Of a stretch of 64,000 nucleotides of DNA, positions 34,730 through 43,325 are shown piece by piece. Origin of the DNA: Nevskia sp. (lineage in GTDB: Bacteria > Pseudomonadota > Gammaproteobacteria > Nevskiales > Nevskiaceae). Position 1 is the stretch's first letter, and every line of letters starts with the position of its first letter. The position numbers and the translations under genes were made by a program. A model generated the notes under the pieces. The model had not been told where the DNA came from. It saw nothing but the letters and a program-made list of their open reading frames with translations, and did not search any database. The stretch is taken from assembly GCA_031291075.1 (NCBI GenBank), contig JARLJS010000287.1, positions 46,614 to 110,613 on the forward strand, in the 5' to 3' direction.

Positions 34730-35907
34730 GCCGCGACATCGCCATTCTCGGCGTCGGCATGCACCCCTGGGGCAAGTGGGGGCGCAATTTCGTCGAGTAC
34801 GGCGTGGTGGCCGCCCGCGCGGCCCTGGCCGATTCCGGCGTGGACTGGCGCATGGTGCAGTTCGTGTCCGGCGCCGCCACCATGCGCTGCGGCTATCCCG
34901 GCTATGTCGCCGGCGCGACCTTCGCCCAGGCCCTGGGTTGGCAGGGAGCGCAGGTAAACACCTCCTATGCCGCCTGCGCTTCCGGTTCGCAGGCCCTGGC
35001 CGCGGCGCGCTCCAAGATCCTGTCCGGCGAGTGCGAGGTGGCGCTGGTGGTCGGCGCCGACACTACCCCGAAGGGCTTCCTCGCGCCCCAGAAGGGCGAG
35101 CGCCCGGACGATCCGGACTGGGTGCGGTTCCGCATCGGCGTGACCAATCCCGCCTATTTCGGCCTGTACGCCCGGCGCCGGATGGCGCTGTACGGCGACA
35201 CCCAGGAGGACTTCGCGCTGGTCAAGGTGAAGAACGCCGAGCACGGCCTGGAAAATCCCAACGCCCGCTACCGCAAGAAGTTCTCGCGCGAGGAAGTGGC
35301 CGCTTCAGCCATGGTGGCGGACCCGCTGCGCCTGATGGACATCTGCGCCACTTCGGACGGCGGTGCCGCGCTGGTGGTGTCGAGCCTCGACTTCGCCCGC
35401 CGCCATGGCCGCCAGGACGCGCCGCGCATCGCCGCTATCTCGACGGTGACGCCGACCTTCGCCACCGATACGGTGGAGATGCCCGATCTCGCCACCGATT
35501 CCGCCGCCGCCGCGCAGCCTCACCGCTTCCGCGCCGCGCTGCCGCGCAAGGCCTACGAGGAGGCCGGCATCGGCCCCGAGGAGGTCAGCCTGGCCGAGGT
35601 CTACGACCTCTCCACAGCGCTGGAGCTGGACTGGATCGAGGACCTGCAGCTGTGTCAGCGCGGCGAGGCGGCCAGGCTCACGCGCGACGGCGCGACCCGT
35701 GTCGGCGGACGCCTGCCGGTGAACGCGTCCGGCGGGCTGGCCTGCTTTGGCGAGGCGGTGCCGGCGCAAGCGCTGGCCCAGGTCTGCGAGCTGACCTGGC
35801 AGCTGCGCGGCCAGGCCGGCGCGCGCCAGGTGCGGGATGCGAAAGTCGGCATCACCGCCAACCAGGGCCTGTTCGGCCATGGTTCCTCGGTCATCGTGAA
35901 GCGCTAA
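34726..35907 (+). CDS. Thiolase-like lipid-transfer protein (Ltp/SCPx type) with active-site Cys
   Basis: 393 residues. The thiolase fold is shown by YAACASGSQALAAARS, where Cys84 occupies the nucleophile position, DICATSDGGAALVVSS, SLAEVYDLSTALELDWIEDL, GGLACFGEAVPA and ITANQGLFGHGSSVIV. The presence of the Cys favours a true thiolase or acyltransferase over an Ltp2-type aldolase. It is translationally coupled to the DUF35 gene. Within the ipd cluster it may cleave a CoA-linked ring fragment or a side-chain intermediate; the substrate is unproven. Confidence 0.75.
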   Translation: MSRDIAILGVGMHPWGKWGRNFVEYGVVAARAALADSGVDWRMVQFVSGAATMRCGYPGYVAGATFAQALGWQGAQVNTSYAACASGSQALAAARSKILSGECEVALVVGADTTPKGFLAPQKGERPDDPDWVRFRIGVTNPAYFGLYARRRMALYGDTQEDFALVKVKNAEHGLENPNARYRKKFSREEVAASAMVADPLRLMDICATSDGGAALVVSSLDFARRHGRQDAPRIAAISTVTPTFATDTVEMPDLATDSAAAAQPHRFRAALPRKAYEEAGIGPEEVSLAEVYDLSTALELDWIEDLQLCQRGEAARLTRDGATRVGGRLPVNASGGLACFGEAVPAQALAQVCELTWQLRGQAGARQVRDAKVGITANQGLFGHGSSVIVKR

Positions 35908-35911
35908 GGCC

Positions 35912-37003
35912 ATGCCCTCCGTTTCGCGCCTGCCGTATTCGCCGCTCTGCACCCAGCTCGGTTGCCGCTATCCCATCGTGCAGACCGCGATGGGCTGGGT
36001 TGCGGATGCAAAGCTGGTCGCCGCCACCTGCAATGCCGGAGGCTTCGGGTTCCTCGCGGCGGCGACCATCACTTCCGACCGGCTGGAATCGGAAATTCTC
36101 AAGGTAAGGGCGCTCACCGAGCGCCCCTTCGGCATCAACTTCCACATGTTCCAGCCGAACGCGCAGCAGGTGATCGACCTCACCATCAAGCACAAGCTGC
36201 GCGCCGTCAGCTACGGCCGCGGCCCGGATGCCAAGACCATCGCCCGCTTCAAGCAGGCCGACGTGCTGTGCATGCCGACCGTCGGCGCGCTCAAGCACGC
36301 GCAGAAGGCGGTCGAGCTCGGCGCCGACATCATCACGGTGCAGGGCGCCGAGGGCGGCGGGCACACCGGCTCGGTGCCGACCACGCTGCTGCTGCCGCAA
36401 GTGCTGGACACGGTGAAGGTGCCGGTGGTCGCCGCCGGCGGCTTCTTCAACGGCCGCGGCCTGGCCGCGGCGCTGGCCTACGGCGCCGCCGGCATCGCCA
36501 TGGGCACACGCTTCCTGATGACCGCCGAGTCACCGGTGCCGCGCGCCACGCTGCAACGGTACCTCGACGCGAAGGACCCGGCGAAGATCCGCGCCTCCAC
36601 CGCGGTGGACGGCATGCCGCAGCGCATGATCGACAATCCCTACCTGCTGCGCCTGGAAAGCGGCGGCCTGCTGCACCGCCTGCTGGTGGCGCTGTCGAGC
36701 GCCTGGCAGTGGCGCGCCCACACCGGCATGTCGATCGGCCACATGCTGCGCACCGCGCTGAGCGCGCTGGGCGAAGGCGATTCCGCCATCCAGACCATGA
36801 TGGCCGCCAACGCCCCGGTGCTGATCCAGCGTGCGATGGTTGAAGGCCGGCCCGATGAGGGTGTGCTGCCTAGCGGCCAGGTGGCGGCAGTGATCGACAG
36901 CCTGCCGTCCGTGGCCGAGCTTATCGCCGGCATCGTGGCCGAGGCGGAGGCGCGCCTGGCCACTCTCGTCCCGCAACCCGAACAACTCGCGAGCACCGCA
37001 TGA
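35912..37003 (+). CDS. ipdC: IpdC-like flavin oxidoreductase (nitronate monooxygenase family)
   Basis: 363 residues. The 2-nitropropane-dioxygenase/NMO TIM barrel has the N-terminal PIVQTAMGWVADAKLVAATC, PFGINFHMFQPNA, the phosphate-binding VVAAGGFFNGRGLAAAL and GAAGIAMGTRFL. The sequence ADIITVQGAEGGGHTGSVPT is characteristic. IpdC is needed for C/D-ring degradation, acting on the 5-hydroxy/5-oxo HIC-CoA intermediates as a flavin reductase or related enzyme. It starts 4 bases after the Ltp gene and overlaps echA20 by 4 bases. Confidence 0.85.
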   Translation: MPSVSRLPYSPLCTQLGCRYPIVQTAMGWVADAKLVAATCNAGGFGFLAAATITSDRLESEILKVRALTERPFGINFHMFQPNAQQVIDLTIKHKLRAVSYGRGPDAKTIARFKQADVLCMPTVGALKHAQKAVELGADIITVQGAEGGGHTGSVPTTLLLPQVLDTVKVPVVAAGGFFNGRGLAAALAYGAAGIAMGTRFLMTAESPVPRATLQRYLDAKDPAKIRASTAVDGMPQRMIDNPYLLRLESGGLLHRLLVALSSAWQWRAHTGMSIGHMLRTALSALGEGDSAIQTMMAANAPVLIQRAMVEGRPDEGVLPSGQVAAVIDSLPSVAELIAGIVAEAEARLATLVPQPEQLASTA

Positions 37004-37776
37004 CCGCTCCATTCAAGACCACCATCGACCAGGGCGTCGCCGAGATCGTGATCGAGCGGCCGCCGGTCAACGCCCTCGACGACGCCGGCTGGCACGCGCT
37101 GGCCGACGAGATCACCCGCGTCGGCCGCGATGCGGACGCGCGCGTGATCGTGCTGCGCGCCGAAGGGCGCGGTTTCTGCGCCGGCGTCGACATCAAGGAA
37201 CTGGACCGCCACCCCGAGAAGATCGTGTCGGTCAACGCCGGCAACTACCGCAGCTTCGAGGCGGTGCACCGCAACCCGCTGCCGGTGATCGTGGCGGTGC
37301 ACGGCTTCGTGCTGGGTGGCGGCATCGGCTTGGCCGGCGCGGCGGACATCGTGGTGGCCGCCGAGGACGCCAGCTTCGGCGTGCCGGAGGTGGACCGCGG
37401 CGCGATGGGCGGCGGTGCGCATCTGCAGCGCCTGTTCCCGCTGCAGAAGGTGCGCATGATGTATTTCACCGGCGAGCCGATCGGCGCCGCCGAGGCCTAT
37501 CGCCTGGGCGCGGTTGAGAAAGTGGTGCCGCGCGCCGAGCTGCGCGAGGCGGCGCTGGCCATCGCCCGCAAGATCGCGGCGAAGAGCGGCGCCATGATCC
37601 AGCTCGCCAAGGAATCGCTCAACGGCGTCGAGGATGGAAACCTGGAGAACAAGTATCGCTGGGAGCAGGGTTTCACCCTGCAGGCCTACATGAACAAGGA
37701 CTCCGCCGAAACGCGGCGCGCGTTCGTCGAGAAGCGGGACGCCAGCTTCGACGAGCAGCCGGGAGCGCGCAAATGA
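37000..37776 (+). CDS. echA20: EchA20-like crotonase (HIEC-CoA ring hydrolase)
   Basis: 258 residues of the crotonase superfamily. Oxyanion-hole segments are RAEGRGFCAGVDIKEL and HGFVLGGGIGLAGAADIVVA; further parallels to mycobacterial EchA20 are DASFGVPEVDRGAMGGGAHL and YRWEQGFTLQAYMNKD. EchA20 hydrolytically opens ring D of HIEC-CoA to give COCHEA-CoA, the IpdAB substrate, so the two are consecutive steps. ATGA overlaps join it to ipdC upstream and to an acyl-CoA dehydrogenase downstream. Confidence 0.85.
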   Translation: MTAPFKTTIDQGVAEIVIERPPVNALDDAGWHALADEITRVGRDADARVIVLRAEGRGFCAGVDIKELDRHPEKIVSVNAGNYRSFEAVHRNPLPVIVAVHGFVLGGGIGLAGAADIVVAAEDASFGVPEVDRGAMGGGAHLQRLFPLQKVRMMYFTGEPIGAAEAYRLGAVEKVVPRAELREAALAIARKIAAKSGAMIQLAKESLNGVEDGNLENKYRWEQGFTLQAYMNKDSAETRRAFVEKRDASFDEQPGARK

Positions 37777-38951
37777 GACTGGACTACACCGAACGCCAGC
37801 AGCGCTTCCGCCAGGAAGTGCGGCAGTGGCTGGAACAGAACGTGCCGAAGCAGCCCTTGCAAAGCTTCGATACGGCCGAGGGTTTCGCCGAGCATCGCGA
37901 GTGGGAGCGCAAGCTCTATTCCGGCCGCTGGAGCGCGGTGACCTGGCCCAAGGAAGTGGGCGGGCGCGGTTGCGACCTGATCGAGTGGCTGATCTTCGAG
38001 GAGGAATACTGGCGTGCCGGCGCGCCCTTGCGCGTCAACCAGAACGGCGTGTTCCTGCTCGCCCCGACCCTGATGGAGTACGGCACCGAGGATCAGAAGC
38101 AGCGCTTCCTGTCGCGCATGGCCTCGGGCGAGGACGTCTGGGCCCAGGGCTGGTCGGAGCCGGGCGCCGGTTCCGACATGGCGGCGATCCGCAGCAAGGC
38201 GGTACGGCAGTCCGGACCGGACGGCGACTACTACGTCATCAACGGCCAGAAGACCTGGTCGACCCGCGCGGTGTGGGCCGACTGGCTGTTCGGCCTGTTC
38301 CGCACCGATCCGGAATCGGTGCGTCACCACGGCCTGACCTTCATCCTGCTGCCGCTGAACCTGCCGGGTATCACCATCCGCCCGGTCAGGCAGCTCAACG
38401 GCCAGACCGGCTTCGCCGAGATCTTCTTCGACGACGTCAAGGTGCCGGCCTCGAACCGCCTGGCGGACGAGGGAGCCGGCTGGCAGGTGGCGATGGCCAC
38501 CGCCGGCTTCGAGCGCGGCCTGATGCTGCGCTCGCCGGGCCGGTTCCAGCAGACCGCCAAGGCGCTGGTGGAGCTGTACCTGCGACACCAGGCCAAGGCC
38601 GACGCCGACCCCTCCGTGCGCGACGCCGTGCTGCAGAGCTGGATGGGGGCCGAGGCCTATACCCTGGCCACCTACCGCACCGCCTGCCGTCTGGCCAAGG
38701 GCGGCCAGATCGGCGCCGAGGCCAGCACCAACAAGATCTTCTGGTCCGAGCTGGACCTGCTGATGCACGAGACCGCCATGCGCATCCTCGGCGCCCGCGC
38801 CGAGCTGATGCCGCACGCGCCGGACGCCGGCGACATCGGCCACTGGCTGGACGGCTTCCTGTTCGCGCAGGCCGGGCCGATCTACGCCGGCACCAACGAG
38901 ATCCAGAGAAACATCATCGCCGAGCGCATGCTCGGTCTACCGAGGTCGTAA
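37773..38951 (+). CDS. Acyl-CoA dehydrogenase, IpdE1/FadE30-like alpha subunit
   Basis: 392 residues, full three-domain acyl-CoA dehydrogenase. FAD/acyl contacts include AQGWSEPGAGSDMAAIRSKA, GQKTWSTRAVWADW and the C-terminal PIYAGTNEIQRNIIAERMLG. Steroid-specific enzymes of this class are alpha2beta2 heterotetramers with a short, partly degenerate beta partner; the gene at 39066 fits as that partner. Linkage with echA20 by a 4-base overlap favours the C/D-ring dehydrogenase (IpdE1). A repeat element separates it from the beta-type gene. Confidence 0.8.
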   Translation: MRLDYTERQQRFRQEVRQWLEQNVPKQPLQSFDTAEGFAEHREWERKLYSGRWSAVTWPKEVGGRGCDLIEWLIFEEEYWRAGAPLRVNQNGVFLLAPTLMEYGTEDQKQRFLSRMASGEDVWAQGWSEPGAGSDMAAIRSKAVRQSGPDGDYYVINGQKTWSTRAVWADWLFGLFRTDPESVRHHGLTFILLPLNLPGITIRPVRQLNGQTGFAEIFFDDVKVPASNRLADEGAGWQVAMATAGFERGLMLRSPGRFQQTAKALVELYLRHQAKADADPSVRDAVLQSWMGAEAYTLATYRTACRLAKGGQIGAEASTNKIFWSELDLLMHETAMRILGARAELMPHAPDAGDIGHWLDGFLFAQAGPIYAGTNEIQRNIIAERMLGLPRS

Positions 38952-38954
38952 TTG

Positions 38955-39040
38955 CAGTCCGCGAATGAACGCAAATGAACGCAAAAGCGGCAAAGAAGAT
39001 AGGGCTTTTATTTGCGTCTATTTGCGTTCATTTGCGGACC
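38955..39040. repeat. CGCAAAT inverted repeat, copy B
   Basis: Left arm from 38955 (CAGTCCGCGAATGAACGCAA...) and right arm 39009-39040 (ATTTGCGTCTATTTGCGTTC...). It is the same family as the element at 33366-33450, with one G/A change in the first unit of the left arm and a shortened third unit. It lies between the two subunits of a presumed heteromeric acyl-CoA dehydrogenase, ending 26 bases before the next start codon. Confidence 0.9.
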
Positions 39041-39065
39041 GCCTAGCTCTGCCTGGGACAAACTG

Positions 39066-40121
39066 ATGGACTTCACCTTCGAAGAACAACAAGTCGCGTT
39101 CCGCGACGCGGTGCGCAAGTTCCTGATGGTCGAGGCGGCGCCGGAGATGCTGCGCGAGATCTGGGAGACCGAGAGCGGTCGCTCCAAGGACCTCCGCGCC
39201 AAGCTGGCGGACCAGGGCCTGACCGCGCTGTCGGTGCCGGAAGAGTTCGGCGGCATCGGCCTGGGCGACCTCGACTGGGTGCTGATCAACCAGGAACTGG
39301 GCTACTACGCGATTCCCGACTCGCTGTCCGACACCGCTTATCTCGGCGCCTGGCTGCTGACCCGCCTGTCCGGCGACGCCGCCCTGAAGAAGGCCTGGCT
39401 GCCACGCATCGCCAGCGGCAAGGCCCGCATCGCCATCGGTCACCCGGTGAACCCGTTCGTGTCGGACGCGCAGCTCGCCGACCTGCTGCTGCTGTGGCAC
39501 GACGACGAGGTGCACGCCGTGTCGCGCGAGCAGGTCAAGCTTTCGTTCAATCCCAGCATCGAGATGTCGCGCCGGCTGTACAAGGTCGACTGGACCCCGG
39601 CCGAGGCCACCCGCATCTGCCCGGCGCGCGCCGGGCGCGAGTTGTGGGAGGGCGTGCTGAACCGTGCCGCCCTGGCCTGCGCCGCGCAGCTGCTCGGCCT
39701 GGCGCAGCGCATGCTCGACCTGGGCATCGACCATGCCGCGCAGCGCAAGCAGTTCGGCAAGCCGATCGGCTCGTTCCAGGCGGTCAAGCACCAGCTCGCC
39801 GACGTGGCGGTGAAGATCGAATTCGCCAAGCCGGTGGTGTTCCGGGCCGCGCAATCGCTGGCCACCGGCAACCCGGACGCGGCGGTGCACGTGTCGCATG
39901 CCAAGCTCGCCGCCGGCGAAGCCGCCTGGCTGTCGGCGCGCAAGAGCATGCAGGCGCACGGCGCCATGGGTTACACCTGGGAAGCCGACCTGCAGATGTT
40001 CATGAAGCGCGCCTGGGCGCTCGACGCCGCCTGGGGCGATCGTGCCTTCCACAAGACGCGCGTGGCACAGTTCCTGTTCGGCGCCGGCGCGGCGCTCGGC
40101 CCCGGCGAAACTTTCACCTGA
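39066..40121 (+). CDS. Acyl-CoA dehydrogenase, IpdE2-like beta subunit
   Basis: 351 residues, shorter than the alpha-type. It has the N-terminal MDFTFEEQQVAFRDAVRKFL and SVPEEFGGIGLGDLDWVLIN, a reduced middle domain, and AAQRKQFGKPIGSFQAVKHQ with a C-terminal MQAHGAMGYTWEADLQMFMK. In steroid FadE pairs the beta subunit lacks full FAD or catalytic elements and completes the active site of the alpha subunit. The start at 39066 is just after repeat copy B; the preceding in-frame Met lies inside the repeat and is rejected. Confidence 0.8.
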   Translation: MDFTFEEQQVAFRDAVRKFLMVEAAPEMLREIWETESGRSKDLRAKLADQGLTALSVPEEFGGIGLGDLDWVLINQELGYYAIPDSLSDTAYLGAWLLTRLSGDAALKKAWLPRIASGKARIAIGHPVNPFVSDAQLADLLLLWHDDEVHAVSREQVKLSFNPSIEMSRRLYKVDWTPAEATRICPARAGRELWEGVLNRAALACAAQLLGLAQRMLDLGIDHAAQRKQFGKPIGSFQAVKHQLADVAVKIEFAKPVVFRAAQSLATGNPDAAVHVSHAKLAAGEAAWLSARKSMQAHGAMGYTWEADLQMFMKRAWALDAAWGDRAFHKTRVAQFLFGAGAALGPGETFT

Positions 40122-40144
40122 ACCAAACTTAAAAGGAAAATCCC

Positions 40145-41296
40145 ATGGCAGAAGCCTATATCGTCGATGCAGTGCGCAGTCCCGTCGGCAAGCGCCGCGG
40201 CAAGCTGGCGCACGTCCACGGCGCCGACCTCGGCGCGCACGTGCTCAAGGCGCTGGTCGAGCGCAACCCGATCCCGGCCGCGGACTACGACGACGTGGTG
40301 TTCGGCTGCCTCGACGCCATCGGCCCGCTCGCCGGCAACATCGCGCGCAGCTGCTGGCTCGCCGCCGGCCTGCCGCTGACGGTACCGGGCGTCACCGTCG
40401 ACCGCCAGTGCGGCTCCTCGCAGCAGGCGCTGCACTTCGCCGCCCAGGCGGTGATGAGCGGGGTCAACGACGTGGTGGTCGCCGGCGGCGTGCAGACCAT
40501 GAGCCAGATCCCGATCTCCTCGGCCATGATCGCGGCCAAGCCGCTCGGCTTCAACGATCCCTTCTCCGGCAGCAAGGGCTGGACCGCGCGCTTCGGCAAC
40601 GAACCGGTGTCGCAGTTCTACGCCGCGCAGAAGATCGCCGACAAGTGGAACATCTCGCGCGAGGACATGGAGGTGTTCTCGCTGGAGAGCCACCAGCGCG
40701 CGCTGAAGGCGATCGCCGAAGGCCGCTTCAACAAGGAGATCGTGCCGCTGGAAGGGCTGGAGCAGGACGAGACCCCGCGCCAGACCTCGCTGGAGAAGAT
40801 GGCGACGCTGGAGCCGCTGGAGCCGGGCGGCAAGCTCACCGCCGGCGTGTCCAGCCAGACCTGCGACGGCTCCTCCGCCGTGCTGGTGGTGTCGGAAGCC
40901 GCGCTCAAGCGCTACAACCTCAAGCCGCGCGCGCGCGTGCACCACATGAGCGTGCTCGGCGACGACCCCATCATGATGCTCACCGCGCCGATCCCGGCCA
41001 CCCGCCACGCGCTGAAGAAGGCCGGCATGAAGGCGTCCGATATCGACCTGGTCGAGATCAACGAGGCTTTCGCCTCGGTGGTGCTGGCCTGGTTCAAGGA
41101 GATCGACTACCCGCACGCGCAGACCAACGTCAACGGCGGCGCCATCGCGCTCGGTCACCCGCTGGGCGCCACCGGCACCAAGCTGATGAGCACCCTGCTG
41201 TGCGAGCTGGAGCGCACCGGCAAGCGCTACGGCCTGCAGACCATGTGCGAGGGTGGCGGCGTCGCCAACGTCACCATTATCGAGAGGCTGGGCTGA
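40145..41296 (+). CDS. fadA6: Thiolase FadA6-like
   Basis: 383 residues. Catalytic elements are Cys89 in DRQCGSSQQA, EINEAFASV, the His in NGGAIALGHPLGATGT and the second Cys in CEGGG. Motifs such as FGCLDAIGPLAGNIARSCWL match FadA6-type enzymes, which thiolytically shorten ring-opened C/D intermediates to release acetyl-CoA. A start preceded by AAAAGGAAAATCCC is good. It overlaps the next SDR by one base (TGATG). Confidence 0.85.
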   Translation: MAEAYIVDAVRSPVGKRRGKLAHVHGADLGAHVLKALVERNPIPAADYDDVVFGCLDAIGPLAGNIARSCWLAAGLPLTVPGVTVDRQCGSSQQALHFAAQAVMSGVNDVVVAGGVQTMSQIPISSAMIAAKPLGFNDPFSGSKGWTARFGNEPVSQFYAAQKIADKWNISREDMEVFSLESHQRALKAIAEGRFNKEIVPLEGLEQDETPRQTSLEKMATLEPLEPGGKLTAGVSSQTCDGSSAVLVVSEAALKRYNLKPRARVHHMSVLGDDPIMMLTAPIPATRHALKKAGMKASDIDLVEINEAFASVVLAWFKEIDYPHAQTNVNGGAIALGHPLGATGTKLMSTLLCELERTGKRYGLQTMCEGGGVANVTIIERLG

Positions 41297-42174
41297 TGGG
41301 TATCTGCGAAGGCCGCACTGTCATCGTCACCGGCTCCGGCAGCGGCCTCGGCCGCGAGTATGCCCTGCTGCTGGCGCAGCATGGCGCCAACGTGCTGGTC
41401 AACGATATCCGGCCGGAAGCCGCCGCTGCGGTGGTGAAGGAGATCGAGGCGGCCGGCGGCAAGGCGCTCGCCAGCAGTGACGACATCACCAGCATGGACG
41501 GCGCCCAGCGCATCGTCGGCGCCGCGGTGGCGCGTTTCGGCGATGTGCAGGCGCTGGTCAACAACGCCGGCATCGTGCGCGACCGCATGTTCGCCAGCCT
41601 GTCCGAGCAGGACTGGGACGAGGTCATCCGCGTGCACCTCAAGGGTCATTTCTGCCTCGCCAGCATCCTGGTGCGGCACTGGCGCGACCAGGTCAAGGCC
41701 GGCCAGAAGGTGGACGCGCGTATCGTCAACACCAGCTCGGGCGCTGGCCTGCAGGGTTCGGTGGGGCAGAGCAACTACGCGGCCGCCAAGGGCGGCATCG
41801 CCTCGCTGACCCTGGTGCAGGCGGCCGAGCTGGGCCGCTACGGCATCACCGCCAACGCGCTCGCTCCCGCCGCGCGCACCGGTATGACCGAGAAGGTGTT
41901 CGCCGACGTGATGAAGAAGCCGGAAGGCGAGACCTTCGACCATTACCATCCCGGCAATGTGGCGCCGCTGGTGGTGTGGCTGTGCAGCCCGCTGTCGGCC
42001 GGTGTCACCGGCCGGGTATTCGAGGTCGAAGGCGGCAAGCTGTCCGTGGCCGATGGCTGGCACACCGGCAAGATCCGCGACAAGCAGGCGCGCTGGCAGC
42101 CGGAGGAGCTGACCGGGGTGGTGACCGCGCTGATCGCCGAGGGGCCCAAGCCGCAGAAGGTCTACGGCACCTGA
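41296..42174 (+). CDS. SDR of the 17beta-HSD4/Rv3548c-like type
   Basis: 292 residues. Cofactor motif TGSGSGLGRE, the acidic LVNDIRPE typical of the peroxisomal multifunctional-enzyme-type subfamily, NNAG, Ser in VNTSSGAG and Y-x-x-x-K as YAAAK. The C-terminus is extended (SVADGWHTGKIRDKQARWQP). These enzymes oxidise 3-hydroxyacyl-CoA thioesters. In this cluster it probably handles a hydroxyacyl-CoA step of ring or side-chain beta-oxidation. It is coupled to fadA6 through TGATG and followed 7 bases later by an acyl-CoA dehydrogenase. Confidence 0.75.
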   Translation: MGICEGRTVIVTGSGSGLGREYALLLAQHGANVLVNDIRPEAAAAVVKEIEAAGGKALASSDDITSMDGAQRIVGAAVARFGDVQALVNNAGIVRDRMFASLSEQDWDEVIRVHLKGHFCLASILVRHWRDQVKAGQKVDARIVNTSSGAGLQGSVGQSNYAAAKGGIASLTLVQAAELGRYGITANALAPAARTGMTEKVFADVMKKPEGETFDHYHPGNVAPLVVWLCSPLSAGVTGRVFEVEGGKLSVADGWHTGKIRDKQARWQPEELTGVVTALIAEGPKPQKVYGT

Positions 42175-42181
42175 GACGATC

Positions 42182-43315
42182 ATGAATTTTGCCCTCACCG
42201 AAGACCAGGCCATGATCCGCGACTCCGCCCAGGGGTTCCTGGCGGATCACAGCGGCTCGGCCGCAGTGCGTGCGGCGATGGCCGGCGCCACGGGTTACGA
42301 CGCCGGCGTATGGCAGCGTATCGGTGGCGAGCTGGGCTGGTGCGGCATCCCGGTGCCGGAGGAGTTCGGCGGGCTCGGGCTGGGGCCGGTGGAGCTGGTG
42401 CTGGTGCTCGAGCAGATGGGACGGCACCTGCTGTGCGCCCCGTATTTTTCCTCGGTGTGCCTGGCCGCCAACCTGCTGTTGCAGGCCGGCTCGCCCGCCG
42501 CCCGTAAGCGTTTCCTGCCGGAAATCGCCGAAGGCCGGCTGCGGGCGACAACGCTGTTGCCGAGCATCGCCGACTGGAGCGCGGCCGCGGCCGCCGTGCA
42601 GGCGCGGCGCGACGGTGAACGCTGGATTCTGCACGGCCGCTGCCCGCGCGTGCCGGACGGCGCCAGCGCCGACTGGCTGTTCGTGCTGGCGCAGGTGCAA
42701 GGCGAGCGCCAGCCCGGGTTGTTCGCGTTGCCGCGCGAGGCGAATGGTGCAAGGGTGACGCCCCTGGAAGGCTGGGATGCGACTCGCCGTTTCGCCGAAG
42801 TGGCGCTGGAGCAGGTGACGGTGCCCGCCGAGCAGCGGATCGACGCCACCGGGCGCATCGGTGAGGCCCTGGAGCGCGCCGCGGCGCTGGCGCGGCTGGC
42901 GATTGCGGCCGAGCAGCTCGGCGGCGCCCAGCAGTGCCTGGACCTGACCGTGGCCTACACCGCCACGCGCAAGCAGTTCGGCCGTGCCATCGCCTCGTTC
43001 CAGGCGGTCAAGCACCGTTGCGCCGAGATGATGGTGCGGATCGAGGCGGCGCGCTCCGCCATCTATGGAGCCGCCGCCTTCGCCGCGGTCGAGACCACCG
43101 CCGACGCTCTTTCGCTGGAATGCTCCACGGCGCGGGCGCTGGCCTCGGATACCTACTTCTTCTGTGCGCAGGAGGCGATCCAGTTGCACGGCGGCGTCGG
43201 TTTCACCTGGGAATACGATCCCCAGCTCTATTTCAAGCGCGCCCAAGCGAGCAGCCACTGGCTGGGCGGTGCCGACGTCCTGCGCGAACGTATCGCGCAG
43301 GCCTTGATCGGTTGA
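42182..43315 (+). CDS. Acyl-CoA dehydrogenase, beta-type subunit
   Basis: 377 residues. The N-terminal MNFALTEDQAMIRDSAQGFL, VPEEFGGLGLGPVELVLVLE, TRKQFGRAIASFQAVKHRCA and QLHGGVGFTWEYDPQLYFKR are recognisable, while the middle domain lacks the SEPGAGSD-type loop of the alpha subunits. It precedes an alpha-type gene by 10 bases, so the two probably form a heteromer like FadE31/FadE32. The substrate is likely a CoA thioester from ring C/D breakdown. Confidence 0.8.
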   Translation: MNFALTEDQAMIRDSAQGFLADHSGSAAVRAAMAGATGYDAGVWQRIGGELGWCGIPVPEEFGGLGLGPVELVLVLEQMGRHLLCAPYFSSVCLAANLLLQAGSPAARKRFLPEIAEGRLRATTLLPSIADWSAAAAAVQARRDGERWILHGRCPRVPDGASADWLFVLAQVQGERQPGLFALPREANGARVTPLEGWDATRRFAEVALEQVTVPAEQRIDATGRIGEALERAAALARLAIAAEQLGGAQQCLDLTVAYTATRKQFGRAIASFQAVKHRCAEMMVRIEAARSAIYGAAAFAAVETTADALSLECSTARALASDTYFFCAQEAIQLHGGVGFTWEYDPQLYFKRAQASSHWLGGADVLRERIAQALIG

Positions 43316-43325
43316 GGCCGCGGCC